Shown: positions 17,439 to 27,925, counted from the stretch's first letter. The stretch is DNA of 44,937 nt from Yoonia vestfoldensis DSM 16212 (GCF_000382265.1 NZ_KB907994.1:1-44937), one strand, 5' to 3'. Numbers and translations: made by a program. The notes: a model not told the origin generated them from the letters alone.

Positions 17439-19571
17439 ATGACGAATGCTGATAGTCTGATCTCTCTGGTTCGCGCCTATAACCCGAAAACAAACCAAGC
17501 TTTGCTGCGCGATGCCTTCGCCTTTGGTGCAGACATGCACGAAGGGCAATTCCGCCATTCCGGCGAGCCGTATTTCACCCATCCTGTCGCCGTCGCCCAT
17601 ATCCTTGCCTTGCAGCAAATGGATGATGCGACGCTGATCACCGCCCTGCTGCATGACACGATCGAGGACACCAAGGCGTCATTCGCGATGGTGGAGGCCC
17701 GATTCGGCCGCGAGATCGCCGAACTGGTCGATGGTGTGACCAAGCTGACGAACCTGCAACTGACCTCGACCCAGACCAAGCAGGCGGAGAATTTCCGCAA
17801 GCTCTTTATGGCGACCAGCCGTGACCTGCGCGTCACGCTGGTGAAACTGGCCGACCGTTTGCACAACATGCGCACGATCAAATCCATGCGCCCCGAAAAG
17901 CAGGCGCAAAAAGCCCGCGAGACGATGGAGATTTTCGCCCCTCTTGCCGGTCGCATGGGGATGCAGTGGATGCGCGAGGAGTTGGAGGATCTGTCCTTTC
18001 GCGTCCTGAACCCCGAGGCGCGCAATTCAATCATCCGCCGTTTCATCACGCTGCAACGTGAAACCGGCGATGTGGTGCAAAAGATCACCGCCGATATGCG
18101 GGTCGAACTGGAAAAGGCCAATATCCTTGCCGATGTCGCGGGCCGCGCCAAGAAACCCTATTCCATCTGGCGCAAGATGCAGGAAAAGGATCAGGGGTTC
18201 AGCCGCCTGTCCGACATCTATGGGTTCCGCATCATCGTCGCGACCGAAGGCGATTGTTACCGCGTGCTGGGCACGATCCACCAGCGCTGGCGCGCCGTGC
18301 CGGGGCGGTTCAAGGATTACATCAGCCAGCCGAAATCCAACGGCTATCGGTCGATCCATACCACCGTATCAGGCCGCGACGGCAAACGGGTCGAGGTGCA
18401 GATCCGCACCCGCGAAATGCACGAGGTGGCCGAAACCGGCGTGGCGGCGCATTGGTCCTACAAGAACGGTGAACGCGTCGAAAACCGCTTTGCCGTGGAC
18501 CCCGTGCGCTGGATCGCATCGCTGACCGACCGGCTGGACGACGACCAGAACCACGAAGAATTCCTCGAGGCCGTCAAGCTCGAGATGTATCAGGATCAGG
18601 TATTCTGCTTCACCCCCAAGGGCGAGGTGATCAAACTGCCGCGCGGGGCGACGCCGATCGATTTCGCCTATGCGATCCATACGCGGATCGGGTCGGCCTG
18701 CGTGGGGGCCAAGGTGGACGGGCTGCGCGTGCCGCTGTGGACTCGGCTCAAGAATGGCCAATCGGTCGAGATCATCACCGCCGAAGGCCAGACCCCGCAG
18801 GCGACATGGATCGACATTGCTGTGACCGGCCGCGCGAAAACTGCGATCCGGCGATCCTTGCGCGAAGAAGACCGCGAACGCTATGTCCGGTTGGGCCGCG
18901 AACTGGCGCGCGTGGCCTTTGAAAACGTGCGCAAGAAATCAACCGAAAAGGCGCTGCGCACCGCCGCCAAGGCGCTTGCCATCGACAGCGTCGAAGAATT
19001 GCTGGCCCGACTGGGCAGCGCCGAGGTGACCGGCAGCGAGGTCGTGCGCGCGATCTATCCCGAATTGGCCCTGACCAATGGTGATGAGGTTGATCAGGGC
19101 CGCGCGGTGGTCGGGTTAAGTCCCGATCAGGTCTACAAACGCGGCGCCTGCTGTCAGCCGGTGCCGGGCGAACGCATTCTTGGGATCACGTTTCGCGGGC
19201 AGGGGGTCACGATCCATGCCATCGATTGTGCGGCGCTTGTCGATTACGAAGAACAGCCCGAACGCTGGATCGACCTTCATTGGCAGGAAGGCACGCATGC
19301 CGCCGTCAATACCGTGACCTTTGATGCCACGATTGCAAACGACACGGGCGTGCTGGGGCGCATTTGCACATTGATCGGCGAACAGAACGCCAATATCTCT
19401 GACCTCAAGTTCATCGACCGCAAGCCCGATTATTTCCGCCTGCTGATCGATGTCGATCTGCGGGATGCCGAACATCTGCACCGGGTGATGACGGCGCTGG
19501 AGGCTGAAAGCAACGTGTCGTCCATCGTGCGGCATCGTGATCCAGGCCTTGCGGGGACAACGCGTGGCTGA
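17439..19571 (+). CDS. rsh: Bifunctional (p)ppGpp synthetase/hydrolase (RSH)
   Basis: A 710-residue stringent-response enzyme. The N-terminal hydrolase HD domain has FRHSGEPYFTHPVAVAHI and ALLHDTIEDT (His72, Asp73, Glu76, Asp77), intact for ppGpp hydrolysis. The synthetase domain contains RLSDIYGFRIIV and the RFKD motif in GRFKDYISQPKSNGYRSIHT, the RxKD type found in bifunctional rather than RelA-only enzymes. TGS (about 385–445) and a C-terminal ACT domain (about 635–705) are present. It is likely the only long RSH in the genome, as is usual for Rhodobacterales. It leads into DUF2062, pdxJ and acpS on the same strand. Confidence 0.96.
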   Translation: MTNADSLISLVRAYNPKTNQALLRDAFAFGADMHEGQFRHSGEPYFTHPVAVAHILALQQMDDATLITALLHDTIEDTKASFAMVEARFGREIAELVDGVTKLTNLQLTSTQTKQAENFRKLFMATSRDLRVTLVKLADRLHNMRTIKSMRPEKQAQKARETMEIFAPLAGRMGMQWMREELEDLSFRVLNPEARNSIIRRFITLQRETGDVVQKITADMRVELEKANILADVAGRAKKPYSIWRKMQEKDQGFSRLSDIYGFRIIVATEGDCYRVLGTIHQRWRAVPGRFKDYISQPKSNGYRSIHTTVSGRDGKRVEVQIRTREMHEVAETGVAAHWSYKNGERVENRFAVDPVRWIASLTDRLDDDQNHEEFLEAVKLEMYQDQVFCFTPKGEVIKLPRGATPIDFAYAIHTRIGSACVGAKVDGLRVPLWTRLKNGQSVEIITAEGQTPQATWIDIAVTGRAKTAIRRSLREEDRERYVRLGRELARVAFENVRKKSTEKALRTAAKALAIDSVEELLARLGSAEVTGSEVVRAIYPELALTNGDEVDQGRAVVGLSPDQVYKRGACCQPVPGERILGITFRGQGVTIHAIDCAALVDYEEQPERWIDLHWQEGTHAAVNTVTFDATIANDTGVLGRICTLIGEQNANISDLKFIDRKPDYFRLLIDVDLRDAEHLHRVMTALEAESNVSSIVRHRDPGLAGTTRG

Positions 19572-19597
19572 CGGGCCAGAAGGGAAGTCGTGGTTTG

Positions 19598-20242
19598 GTG
19601 TTCAAGCGCAGGGATAGGCGGCCGATCTGGAAGATCGTGCTGGACTTCGTCTACCCGCGCGGCGGCTGGGCGCGGGCCTTTGGCTATGTGAAACACCGGC
19701 TGCGGCGGCTGCCCGACACGCCAGAGAAAATCTCTCGTGGGATCGCGGCGGGTGTCTTTGCGGCCTTCACGCCATTTTACGGGCTGCATTTCGTGATCGC
19801 TATCGTGCTCGCGCGGATCACGCGCGGAAATATCCTTGCGGCGCTGCTGGGGACATTTGCGGGGAACCCGCTGACCTATATCCCGATCGCGATCGCGTCC
19901 TTGGGGACAGGCTATTGGCTGCTGGGGCGACCGTTCAACGCCGCGTTGTTCGGTCTGGATTACAGCGTGACCGAAGATTACTGCACGCTTGGCTGCCAGT
20001 TCAGCAACGCTTTCGCCGATATCGTCCACAACTTCGTCGCCATGTTCACGGTGGAAACTGCCGACTGGACCGGCCTGATCGCCTTTTACCATGAGGTGTT
20101 CGTGCCCTACCTGATCGGCGGGATCGCGCCCGGACTTTTGTGTGCCTTGCTCAGCTATTATCTGTTCGTCCCGATCATTGCGGTCTATCAAAAGCGGCGT
20201 CGCAAGGCCTTGCAGACCAAGCTGGACCAGTTGAAGAAATGA
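19598..20242 (+). CDS. DUF2062 membrane protein
   Basis: A 214-residue membrane protein with a basic start (VFKRRDRRPIWKIVLDFVYP) and the DUF2062 core: PEKISRGIAAGVFAAFTPFYG, followed by hydrophobic segments and the motif AGNPLTYIPIAIA. Function unknown; the family occurs beside rsh and pdxJ in many alphaproteobacteria. The start appears to be GTG at 19598, or TTG at 19595; no ATG is near. GAAGGGA upstream may be the ribosome binding site. Confidence 0.82.
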   Translation: MFKRRDRRPIWKIVLDFVYPRGGWARAFGYVKHRLRRLPDTPEKISRGIAAGVFAAFTPFYGLHFVIAIVLARITRGNILAALLGTFAGNPLTYIPIAIASLGTGYWLLGRPFNAALFGLDYSVTEDYCTLGCQFSNAFADIVHNFVAMFTVETADWTGLIAFYHEVFVPYLIGGIAPGLLCALLSYYLFVPIIAVYQKRRRKALQTKLDQLKK

Positions 20243-20268
20243 CCGCCACCGCCTGAAAGGGAACCAGA

Positions 20269-21015
20269 ATGACACAGACGAACCTCCGGCTTGGCGTGAA
20301 CATCGACCATGTGGCGACCGTGCGCAACGCGCGCGGCGGGGCCGTGCCCGATCCGGTCCGCGCGGCCTTGATGGCGCAGGATGCCGGGGCCGACGGTATT
20401 ACCGCTCACCTGCGCGAAGACCGCCGCCATATCATCGACACCGATATCGAACGCCTGATGGCGGCGCTGCGGATCCCGCTGAACTTCGAGATGGCCGCGA
20501 CGGCGGAAATGCAGGTGATTGCCCTGCGGCACAGACCCCATGCCGTTTGTCTTGTCCCCGAAAAGCGCGAGGAACGCACGACCGAGGGCGGGCTGGATGT
20601 GGCGGGAAATGACAATGCACTGGCCGCCTATATCGCGCCCTTGCGCGACGCCGGATCCCGCGTGTCGCTGTTCATCGCCGCGGACGAGACCCAGATCAGG
20701 GCCGCCCACCGCATCGGCGCGCCGGTCATTGAACTGCATTCCGGCGCCTATGCCGATGCTTGGGCGGAAGGTGACTGGCAGATGCGCGACGACGAATTGC
20801 GCAAGATCACCGACATGACCGCCTTTGCCACCGACCTGGGGCTGGAGGTGCATGTGGGCCACGGGCTGACTTATGATTGCGTCACGCCCATCGCCGCCTT
20901 GCCGCAGATCGCCGAATTGAACATCGGGCATTTCCTGATCGGCGAATCCATCTTTCGCGGGCTTGGTCCCGCGATTGCCGAAATGCGCCGCCTGATGGAC
21001 GCCGCGCGCGCATGA
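20269..21015 (+). CDS. pdxJ: Pyridoxine 5'-phosphate synthase
   Basis: A 248-residue TIM-barrel enzyme condensing 3-amino-2-oxopropyl phosphate with deoxyxylulose 5-phosphate to pyridoxine 5'-phosphate. The family start [17 protein letters not shown], the segment [22 protein letters not shown](R/L)TTEGGLD and the C-terminal [12 protein letters not shown] are all present. Its stop overlaps the acpS start by ATGA. The classic pdxJ–acpS–lepB–rnc–era order follows. Confidence 0.97.
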   Translation: MTQTNLRLGVNIDHVATVRNARGGAVPDPVRAALMAQDAGADGITAHLREDRRHIIDTDIERLMAALRIPLNFEMAATAEMQVIALRHRPHAVCLVPEKREERTTEGGLDVAGNDNALAAYIAPLRDAGSRVSLFIAADETQIRAAHRIGAPVIELHSGAYADAWAEGDWQMRDDELRKITDMTAFATDLGLEVHVGHGLTYDCVTPIAALPQIAELNIGHFLIGESIFRGLGPAIAEMRRLMDAARA

Positions 21016-21413
21016 TCCTGGGCATCGGCACCGATCTTGCGAATATCGACCGGATCGCGGGCACGCTCGACCGCTTTGGCGACCGGTTCCGCAACCGTGT
21101 CTTTACCCCCACCGAACAAGCCAAGGCCGAACGCCGCCACGACACGCCCGGCACCTATGCCAAACGCTGGGCCGCGAAAGAGGCCTGTTCCAAGGCGCTG
21201 GGCACCGGCCTGCGCATGGGGATTTCTTGGAAAGACATGGCGGTGTCGAACCTGCATAGCGGCCAGCCCGTCATGGCCGTGACCGGCTGGGCGCGCGAAC
21301 GGCTGGACCAGATGACGCCACCGGGGCATGAGGCCATCATCCACGTCACGTTGACCGACGATCACCCTTGGGCACAGGCCTTTGTCGTGATCGAGGCGCG
21401 GCCCATCGCTTGA
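21012..21413 (+). CDS. acpS: Holo-[acyl-carrier-protein] synthase
   Basis: A 133-residue AcpS that transfers 4'-phosphopantetheine from CoA to apo-ACP. The Mg-binding Asp8 is in [12 protein letters not shown] and Glu57 in [21 protein letters not shown] is present. The start at 21012 overlaps the pdxJ stop. Confidence 0.96.
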   Translation: MILGIGTDLANIDRIAGTLDRFGDRFRNRVFTPTEQAKAERRHDTPGTYAKRWAAKEACSKALGTGLRMGISWKDMAVSNLHSGQPVMAVTGWARERLDQMTPPGHEAIIHVTLTDDHPWAQAFVVIEARPIA

Positions 21414-21464
21414 CTCCACCCCTTTGCGCGATCATGTAGCGTCAAACCTTAAAAGGAACGGAAA

Positions 21465-22301
21465 ATGGCCGAAAAAACGGGCTTTGTCAGCAGCGTGAAA
21501 GAGACGATCAAGACGATCTTTTGGGCGCTGATCATTGCGGGCGTGTTCCGCACCCTGTTCTTTCAACCGTTCTGGATCCCGTCAGGGTCGATGAAGGACA
21601 CGTTGCTGATCGGGGATTTCCTGTTCGTCAACAAGATGGCCTACGGCTATTCTTATGCGTCCTGCCCGTCGATCCGTGTGCCTGCGGTGGGTCTCGACAT
21701 CGGCGCGGATGATTTTTGCGGCTGGTTTGCCGACAGCGACGACCGCCTGTTCGGGTCCGACCCTGAGCGTGGCGACGTCGTGGTTTTCCGGCATCCGGTC
21801 ACAGGGCTGGATTTCATCAAGCGCGTGATCGGTGAACCGGGCGACCGTATCCAGATGATCGACGGTGTGCTCTATATCAACGATGTGGCGGTCGGGCTGG
21901 AAGATGGCGGCACTTTCACCGAGGTCATGGAACCACAAGGCCCGATGGGCGGGCGTCCCATGTGTGCCAACGGGCCTGTCGGTATGGGTGCGGAGTGCAT
22001 CAAGACCCGCCAGATCGAAACCCTGCCCGACGGGACGAGCCATGCCATCCTCAACATTGCGGACCGTGCGACCGACAACACCGGCGTGTTCACGGTGCCT
22101 GCGGATCACTTCTTCTTTATGGGTGACAACCGCGACAATTCCATCGACAGCCGCGTGCCGCAAACGCTGGGCGGTGTCGGCTTTGTGCCGCGCAAGGATA
22201 TCGTGGGCCGTGCCGACCGTGTGCTGTTCTCGTCCGCGGGCCGGTCGATGCTGGCCTTCTGGACATGGCGCAGCGACCGTTTCTTCAAGGCGATCGAGTG
22301 A
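21465..22301 (+). CDS. lepB: Signal peptidase I
   Basis: A 278-residue type I signal peptidase anchored by one N-terminal segment (about 17–34). The catalytic Ser42 is in [14 protein letters not shown], and the general base Lys119 in [11 protein letters not shown]. Box [12 protein letters not shown] (220–230), is intact. The periplasmic part holds Cys67, Cys85, Cys167 and Cys178, so disulfides are possible, as in E. coli LepB. The stop is overlapped by the GTG start of rnc. Confidence 0.96.
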   Translation: MAEKTGFVSSVKETIKTIFWALIIAGVFRTLFFQPFWIPSGSMKDTLLIGDFLFVNKMAYGYSYASCPSIRVPAVGLDIGADDFCGWFADSDDRLFGSDPERGDVVVFRHPVTGLDFIKRVIGEPGDRIQMIDGVLYINDVAVGLEDGGTFTEVMEPQGPMGGRPMCANGPVGMGAECIKTRQIETLPDGTSHAILNIADRATDNTGVFTVPADHFFFMGDNRDNSIDSRVPQTLGGVGFVPRKDIVGRADRVLFSSAGRSMLAFWTWRSDRFFKAIE

Positions 22302-22978
22302 AACTGTCCGCCGATCTTGCCGCCTTTTCGCAACGTCTTGGCTATCACTTCGTCAAGCCGGAATTGCTGGTGCGGTCGGTGACCCATTCGTCGATGGTCA
22401 GCGTCCACCGCGACGACAACCAGCGGCTTGAATTTCTGGGCGACCGCGTGCTGGGTCTGGTGATGGCCGAGGCGCTGCTGAAGGCCGATCCTTCCGCGCC
22501 CGAAGGGTTGCTGGCCCCGCGCTACAACGCACTGGTGCGCCGCGAAACCTGCGCCGATGTCGCCCGCCAGATCGACCTTGGCGCGGTGATCAAGCTGGGC
22601 CGGTCCGAGATGAAATCGGGTGGCCGCCGCAAGGAAGCTCTGCTGGCCGATGCGATGGAGGCGGTGATCGCCGCGATCTATCAGGACGGCGGGTTTGATG
22701 CCGCACGCAAGGTTGTGCTGCACTTGTGGGGCGCGCGGATCACCGATGTCGCCGATGACGCCCGCGACGCCAAGACCGCCTTGCAGGAATGGGCGCAGGC
22801 GCGTGGCGAAGCCCCGCCCACCTATACCGAAACGGCGCGCACCGGACCTGACCACCAGCCCGCCTTTACCATTGCCGTGCAACTGGCCTCCGGCCAGACC
22901 GAGACAGCGACCGCAGGGTCGAAACGGCAGGCGGAACAAGCCGCCGCCGCCGCCCTTTTGAAGAAAGTTGACCCATGA
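22298..22978 (+). CDS. rnc: Ribonuclease III
   Basis: A 226-residue double-strand RNA endonuclease. The signature is [13 protein letters not shown], with acidic residues Glu45 and Asp49, plus Asp118 and Glu121 in [15 protein letters not shown] dsRBD follows (about 155–224) with [11 protein letters not shown] and the basic [12 protein letters not shown] assign a GTG start at 22298, overlapping the lepB stop as GTGA and matching the usual MKLSADL opening. A longer ATG frame from 22265 would overlap lepB more deeply and adds 11 non-homologous residues. The stop overlaps era by ATGA. Confidence 0.95.
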   Translation: MKLSADLAAFSQRLGYHFVKPELLVRSVTHSSMVSVHRDDNQRLEFLGDRVLGLVMAEALLKADPSAPEGLLAPRYNALVRRETCADVARQIDLGAVIKLGRSEMKSGGRRKEALLADAMEAVIAAIYQDGGFDAARKVVLHLWGARITDVADDARDAKTALQEWAQARGEAPPTYTETARTGPDHQPAFTIAVQLASGQTETATAGSKRQAEQAAAAALLKKVDP

Positions 22979-23892
22979 CCGACGCACCGACCAAAGCGGG
23001 CTTTGTGGCCCTGATCGGGGAACCGAACGCGGGCAAATCGACGTTGCTGAACCGGATGGTCGGCGCCAAGGTGTCCATCGTCACCCACAAGGTCCAGACC
23101 ACCCGCGCCCGCATTCGCGGTGTCGCGATGGCAGGGCAGGCGCAGCTGATTTTCATCGACACACCGGGCCTGTTCAAACCGCGTCGCAGGCTGGACCGCG
23201 CGATGGTCGCCGCGGCATGGGGCGGGGCTGCGGATGCCGATGTCGTCGTTTTGATGATCGAGGCCCATCGCGGCATGAGCGAGGGCGTCAAGGCGATCCT
23301 TGCCAACCTGCCCGACCGGATGGGCAAGACCAAGGTGGCGCTGGCGATCAACAAGATCGACAAGGTCAAATCCGAAAGCCTGCTGGCCCTGACCCGCGAC
23401 ATGAACGAGGCGTTTCCCTTTGCCGAAACCTTCATGATCTCCGCCGAACGCGGGCATGGTTGCGACGCCCTGCGCGCCTGGCTTGTGGAACAGGTGCCCG
23501 AAGGGCCGTGGCTGTACCCCGAGGACCAGATCGCCGATCTGCCGATGCGCATGATCGCGGCGGAAATGACGCGCGAAAAGCTGACCCTGCGGCTGCATCA
23601 GGAACTGCCGTATGAACTGACCGTCGAGACCGAGAATTGGGAAGAACGCCCCGACGGGTCCGCGCGGATCGACCAGCTGATCTATGTTGCGCGCGACGGC
23701 CACAAAGGCATCGTGCTGGGCAAGGGCGGCGAGACGATCAAAGCCGTCAGCCAAGCCGCCCGTGCCGAGATCATGGAATTTCTGGGCCGTCCGGTACATC
23801 TGTTCCTGCAAGTGAAAGTGCGCCCGAACTGGCTGGAAGAAAAGGAACGCTATTCCGAAATGGGCCTGGATTTCAAAGACGGCAACGCATGA
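22975..23892 (+). CDS. era: GTPase Era
   Basis: A 305-residue GTPase that binds the 3' end of 16S rRNA and aids 30S assembly. G1 is GEPNAGKS (15–22), G3 DTPG (62–65), G4 NKID (126–129). The KH domain (about 230–285) contains [16 protein letters not shown]. Both ends overlap neighbours by four bases. Confidence 0.97.
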   Translation: MTDAPTKAGFVALIGEPNAGKSTLLNRMVGAKVSIVTHKVQTTRARIRGVAMAGQAQLIFIDTPGLFKPRRRLDRAMVAAAWGGAADADVVVLMIEAHRGMSEGVKAILANLPDRMGKTKVALAINKIDKVKSESLLALTRDMNEAFPFAETFMISAERGHGCDALRAWLVEQVPEGPWLYPEDQIADLPMRMIAAEMTREKLTLRLHQELPYELTVETENWEERPDGSARIDQLIYVARDGHKGIVLGKGGETIKAVSQAARAEIMEFLGRPVHLFLQVKVRPNWLEEKERYSEMGLDFKDGNA

Positions 23893-24215
23893 AATTGACC
23901 GCCGACATCTGGGTGTCGGCCTATCTGACAAGGCTGCGTCTGGCGGCGATTCCCGCCTTTGTCGTCGCGCGCGGCGATGCCACGGCGGGGGCGGTGATGG
24001 TCAAGCTCAACACGCTCGACGGGCGCGCCTGTTGTTATCAGCGCAGTTTCGATCTGATGACGGGCGACCGCACGTGGGTCGTTCTGGCCGAAGGGGCCGA
24101 GCATGATGTCGATCAGTCCATCCAGCGCCAGCGCAGTTTCGACCCCGACCTGTGGGTGATCGAGGTCGAGGACAAGGACGGGCGTCATCTGCTGGATCAG
24201 GACGGTTTGACGTGA
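23889..24215 (+). CDS. DUF1491 family protein
   Basis: A 108-residue alphaproteobacterial protein of unknown function. Landmarks are LTADIWVSAYLTRLRLAAIPAF, an ARGDATAGAVMVKLN strand, the ERSFD-like YQRSFDL, and the terminal VEDKDGRHLL(L/D). It sits after era, its usual place in Rhodobacterales, and its ATG overlaps the era stop. No catalytic motif is apparent. Confidence 0.88.
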   Translation: MKLTADIWVSAYLTRLRLAAIPAFVVARGDATAGAVMVKLNTLDGRACCYQRSFDLMTGDRTWVVLAEGAEHDVDQSIQRQRSFDPDLWVIEVEDKDGRHLLDQDGLT

Positions 24216-24232
24216 CGTCCGCGCGGACGTTT
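24215..24232 (+). terminator. Short palindrome after DUF1491
   Basis: ACGTCCGCGCGGACGT is a perfect 16-base palindrome beginning in the DUF1491 stop codon, followed by only three T. As RNA it makes a six-pair stem with loop GCGC. It may end the rsh-to-DUF1491 transcript, alone or together with the larger hairpin downstream. Confidence 0.45.
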
Positions 24233-24334
24233 GGAAATTATTAACTTTTCGAACCTATCCCAGCAGGAAGGTCTGCGGTGTCCCCGCCAATGATCTGGCT
24301 AGGTGATCTACCGTTCAAGCCGGTCACATCACGC

Positions 24335-24368
24335 AGAGGCAAGGCGATTTTCCCATCGCCTTGCCTCT
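24335..24368 (+). other. Perfect 14-bp stem hairpin before recO
   Basis: AGAGGCAAGGCGAT and ATCGCCTTGCCTCT are perfect inverted repeats around TTTCCC. Neither strand has a following T run, so an intrinsic terminator is doubtful, though it would stop 3' exonucleases. It lies in the 222-base gap between DUF1491 and recO, just before a candidate recO promoter. It could be the 3' end of a small RNA or a transcript-end stabiliser. Confidence 0.7.
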
Positions 24369-24382
24369 CAGATTCTGCCTGC

Positions 24383-24411
24383 TTGCATCTTGGACCGTCA
24401 GCGGCTGATAT
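24383..24411 (+). promoter_or_regulatory. Candidate sigma-70 promoter for recO
   Basis: TTGCAT (24383–24388), a 17-base spacer and TGATAT (24406–24411) stand 26 bases before the recO ATG. The spacing is optimal and both hexamers fit moderately. This would give recO its own transcript, separate from era. Confidence 0.42.
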
Positions 24412-24437
24412 TCCCCCATGATTGCTAACATCGCCCC

Positions 24438-25169
24438 ATGATCACCTGGCGTGACGACGCCGCCTTGCTGGCGGTGCGCCCCTTTGGCGAAACCTCGGTC
24501 ATCATCGAGGTGTTCAGCGCCGCGCATGGCCGTCATGCAGGCGTCGTGCGCGGCGGGACCAGCCGCAAGGTCGCGCCGATGCTGCAACCGGGGGCGCAGT
24601 TGACGGTCACTTGGTCCGCGCGGCTCGACGATCATCTGGGGTCGTTCACGGTGGAACCTGTCCGGTCGCGCAATGCCGCAGCCATGGGGGACCGTCTGTC
24701 GCTGGCGGGGTTGAACGCCGTTTGCGCCTTGCTGGTGATGGTCCTGCCTGAACGCGAGGCGCACCCGCCGCTTTATCACCGCACCACGGGCCTGCTCGAT
24801 CTGTTGGGCCAACCCGATGTCTGGCCTTTGGCTTACTTGCGCTGGGAACAGGCGCTGCTGGAGGAAATGGGGTTCGGCATGGACCTGACCGCCTGTGCGG
24901 CCAGCGGCGTCAATGAGGATCTGGCCTTTGTGTCGCCGAAATCCGGTCGCGCGGTCAGCCGCGATGCGGCGGGTGTCTGGGCCGACAGGTTGCTGCCTTT
25001 GCCGCCCGTGCTGGCGGGCAAAGGCGATGCGTCGGGGTCCGAGATTGCCAAGGCGCTGGGTACCACGGGGTTTTTCATCGAAAACCGCCTGATCAAGGGC
25101 TTGGGCGACCGCCCGATGCCTGCCGCCCGCGCGCGCCTGATCGACGCGATCCTGCGGCTTGATCGCTAG
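24438..25169 (+). CDS. recO: DNA repair protein RecO
   Basis: A 243-residue RecO, the mediator that loads RecA onto SSB-coated DNA with RecR. The N-terminal OB fold reads [24 protein letters not shown] and [12 protein letters not shown], followed by the helical part with [21 protein letters not shown]. CxxC zinc residues, seen in some homologues, are not evident; Cys at CAASG is present. The last four bases overlap the convergent SDR gene. Confidence 0.94.
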   Translation: MITWRDDAALLAVRPFGETSVIIEVFSAAHGRHAGVVRGGTSRKVAPMLQPGAQLTVTWSARLDDHLGSFTVEPVRSRNAAAMGDRLSLAGLNAVCALLVMVLPEREAHPPLYHRTTGLLDLLGQPDVWPLAYLRWEQALLEEMGFGMDLTACAASGVNEDLAFVSPKSGRAVSRDAAGVWADRLLPLPPVLAGKGDASGSEIAKALGTTGFFIENRLIKGLGDRPMPAARARLIDAILRLDR

Positions 25170-26185
25170 ACCAGCTTTTTGTCGATCAGATAGCCTGCCG
25201 TCGCCACGACCGATTTGTTCACTTGCCGCAGTCCGCGCCCCAAGGTCGCCATCGCGCGGGCGTTGTCGTATCTGTCCTGCTGCCCTAGCGACGGCACGAT
25301 CGTGCGGATCGCGGGGTCGAAACGCGCGAGAAAGCGCACGATGAAATCAGGCGCAACCCGTGTCACGATCCGGCGCGCGGGATAGGCGGCCTTGATCGCC
25401 TGTGCCATCTCGGTGAACCAGATGAAACGGTCGACGGCCATGATCCGCTGGCCATAGGTGTCGGGCTTGTCGATGACGGTCACATGCAATGCGGCCACAT
25501 CCTGCACATCGACGGCGGCAAAACCGAAATTCGGCAGCATCGGGTCCTTGCGCCGCAGTAGCCGCGCGATGACGCCGACCGAACTCCCATAGCGCGCGTC
25601 AAGCGGCGCACCGACCACAAAGCCGGGGTTAATGACCGTCAGCCGCATGTCTGCGGCCTCCTGCACGACAAAATCCCACGCGGCCTTTTCGGCCAGTGTT
25701 TTGGATTTCGTATAGGCCGTGATGTCTGGGTCGGCGGGGTCGGTCCAGTTGGTTTCGTCGTACGCTGTCTCGCCCGGTGGCAAGGCCGATCCGCTGATCG
25801 CAGCGGTCGAGGACGTCAGCACCACGCGCGCGACACCCGCCGCCTGCGCTGCACGCAACGCGCGCAACGTGCCATCGACGGCGGGGCGGATCAGGTCGTC
25901 GGGGTTGTCAGGCGGGGTGATCGGAAAAGGGGACGCCGTATGGACCAGCACATCGACCCCTGCCAAGGCCTCTGACCAGCCGTCATCGCGGGTCAGATCG
26001 ACCTGCACAAAAGCAAGCGCAACGTCGGTATCGCCGAAATGGGGCGCAAGGGCCGCGCGGATGGCATCGCCGCGTGCAAGGTCACGGACCGTCCCGCGCA
26101 CATGATAGCCCGCTTGCAGCAACTGCAATGCGATGTGTTTGGCGATATAGCCAGAGGCACCCGTCAGCAGGACGATCTTGGGCAT
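25166..26185 (-). CDS. Extended SDR, dihydroflavonol-4-reductase-like
   Basis: A 339-residue NAD(P)-dependent extended short-chain dehydrogenase. The cofactor motif is [14 protein letters not shown], with catalytic TSSTAAISG and YTKSK (YxxxK). The body resembles dihydroflavonol reductase/cinnamoyl-CoA reductase-like enzymes ([20 protein letters not shown]), which in bacteria reduce aldehydes or ketones of mostly unknown identity. It lies 54 bases after mcd on the same strand and may share its transcript, but no role in the ethylmalonyl-CoA pathway is known. Confidence 0.87.
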   Translation of the reverse strand: MPKIVLLTGASGYIAKHIALQLLQAGYHVRGTVRDLARGDAIRAALAPHFGDTDVALAFVQVDLTRDDGWSEALAGVDVLVHTASPFPITPPDNPDDLIRPAVDGTLRALRAAQAAGVARVVLTSSTAAISGSALPPGETAYDETNWTDPADPDITAYTKSKTLAEKAAWDFVVQEAADMRLTVINPGFVVGAPLDARYGSSVGVIARLLRRKDPMLPNFGFAAVDVQDVAALHVTVIDKPDTYGQRIMAVDRFIWFTEMAQAIKAAYPARRIVTRVAPDFIVRFLARFDPAIRTIVPSLGQQDRYDNARAMATLGRGLRQVNKSVVATAGYLIDKKLV

Positions 26186-26239
26186 TGCGGGTTCCTTTGT
26201 TTCGGCGGGTCATTACCAAGGGCAGACCCGTCCGGCAAG

Positions 26240-27925
26240 CTATCCCAGCAAGCGCCGCGCGATCACCTGAGCCTGAATTTCTGCCGCCCCTTCAAAGATA
26301 TTCAGGATGCGGGCATCGCACAGGATACGGCTGATCTTGTATTCCAACGCAAAGCCGTTACCGCCGTGGATTTGCAGCGCATTATCGGCACAGGCCCAAG
26401 CCACCCGCGCGCCCAAAAGCTTGGCCATGCCCGCTTCCAGATCGCAGCGGCGGTCGTTGTCTTTTTCATGGGCGCTGAAATAGGTCAGTTGCCGTGCGAT
26501 GGTGATTTCCACCGCCATCATGGCCAGCTTGCCTGCAACGCGGGGGAAGTTGATCAGCGCCGCGCCGAATTGCTTGCGGTCCTGCGCATATTGCATGCCC
26601 ACATCCAGCGCCGATTGCGCCACACCCACGGCGCGCGCGGCGGTCTGGATGCGGGCGGATTCAAAGGTCTGCATCAACTGCTTGAACCCCTTGCCCGTTT
26701 CACCGCCTAAAAGGTTGTCACCCTTGACCATGAACCCGTCGAAGGCGAGTTCGTATTCCTTCATTCCGCGATAACCCAGCACCTCGATCTCGCCACCGGT
26801 CATGCCTGGGTTAGGAAAGGGGTCTTCTTCGGTGCCGGGGGTCTTTTCGGCCAGAAACATCGACAACCCGCTGTAATCGGTGGTTGCCGGATCGGTGCGC
26901 GCCAGCAGGGTCATCACATGGGTGCGCGTGGCATGGGTGATCCATGTCTTGTTGCCGGTGATTTCCCAATCATCGCCCTTTTTGACCGCCCGGGTGCGCA
27001 AGGACCCAAGGTCGGACCCCGTATTGGGTTCGGTGAAAACGGCGGTCGGCAGGATTTCGGCTGAGGCAAGGCCGGGCAGCCAGTGCTGTTTCTGCGCGTC
27101 GGTGCCGCCGCAAAGGATCAGTTCAGCCGCGATTTCGGTGCGTGTGGCCAGTGACCCCACACCGATATAGCCGCGCGAGAGTTCTTCGGACACCACGCAC
27201 ATTGACGCTTTGGATAGGCCAAAACCGCCATATTCTTCGGGGATGGTCAGGCCGAACACGCCCATTTCCGCCATCTCGTCGATGATCGACAGCGGGATCA
27301 ATTCGTCCTTCAGATGCCAGTCATGCGCATGGGGTTCCACCTTTTCGAGGCTGAAACGCCGGAACTGCGCGCGGATCATCTCCAGCTCTTCATCAAGGCC
27401 GGATGCGCCGACCGTCAGGTTTGCCGCCTGATCCTGCATCAGCTCTACCAGACGCATCCGCGCGGCCTGCGTGTTGCCTTGGTCGCAAAGCGTCATCACG
27501 GCGGGCACCATCATCGCGCGCATGTCGTCCTGCGACAGGCCGATATCTTGCGGGCGCATGATTTCACCCTGGCTCATCGGGATGCCGCCGTAGATCTGCC
27601 AAAGGTATTCGCCGAATGCGATCTGGTGGATCAGCTGTTCCACCTCGCCGAATTTGCCGTCCGCTTGCAAACGCTGCGCCCAGTCCTGCATTTGGTGCAA
27701 GGATTGCGCATAGGTCGCAAGCCACGCCAAGCCGTGTGCCGCCGTCTGATGCTGGTCAATCAGCGCGCCGGAAACGCGGCCATCGCGGCTGACTTTGGCG
27801 CGCACGATATCCTTGGCCAGCGCCAGCACCGTATCGACGGCAGGCAAGGCTGCGCCGGTCAGGTCCAGCAGATCGGCAAGGATCGGGCTTGAGGTCAGAT
27901 GCAGGTCCTGTCCGTCATGGGGCAT
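26240..27925 (-). CDS. mcd: (2S)-methylsuccinyl-CoA dehydrogenase
   Basis: A 561-residue acyl-CoA dehydrogenase. It has an extra N-terminal helical domain of about 165 residues, rich in QIAFGEYLWQIYGGIPMSQGE-type sequence, which separates Mcd from ordinary 380–400-residue acyl-CoA dehydrogenases. The ACAD core shows EEYGGFGLS, FTEPNTGSDLGSLRT, WITHATRTHV and the C-terminal IHGGNGFALEY. The likely catalytic base is Glu545 in FEGAAEIQ, by analogy with MCAD. Mcd oxidises (2S)-methylsuccinyl-CoA to mesaconyl-CoA in the ethylmalonyl-CoA pathway and passes electrons to ETF, encoded by etfAB at 37779–39463. The assignment rests on length and domain layout. Confidence 0.88.
   Translation of the reverse strand: MPHDGQDLHLTSSPILADLLDLTGAALPAVDTVLALAKDIVRAKVSRDGRVSGALIDQHQTAAHGLAWLATYAQSLHQMQDWAQRLQADGKFGEVEQLIHQIAFGEYLWQIYGGIPMSQGEIMRPQDIGLSQDDMRAMMVPAVMTLCDQGNTQAARMRLVELMQDQAANLTVGASGLDEELEMIRAQFRRFSLEKVEPHAHDWHLKDELIPLSIIDEMAEMGVFGLTIPEEYGGFGLSKASMCVVSEELSRGYIGVGSLATRTEIAAELILCGGTDAQKQHWLPGLASAEILPTAVFTEPNTGSDLGSLRTRAVKKGDDWEITGNKTWITHATRTHVMTLLARTDPATTDYSGLSMFLAEKTPGTEEDPFPNPGMTGGEIEVLGYRGMKEYELAFDGFMVKGDNLLGGETGKGFKQLMQTFESARIQTAARAVGVAQSALDVGMQYAQDRKQFGAALINFPRVAGKLAMMAVEITIARQLTYFSAHEKDNDRRCDLEAGMAKLLGARVAWACADNALQIHGGNGFALEYKISRILCDARILNIFEGAAEIQAQVIARRLLG

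Noticed and set aside
24240..24262. TTCGAACC, reminiscent of a tRNA T-loop.
   Set aside because: No acceptor stem or anticodon arm can be drawn around it, so it is not a tRNA.
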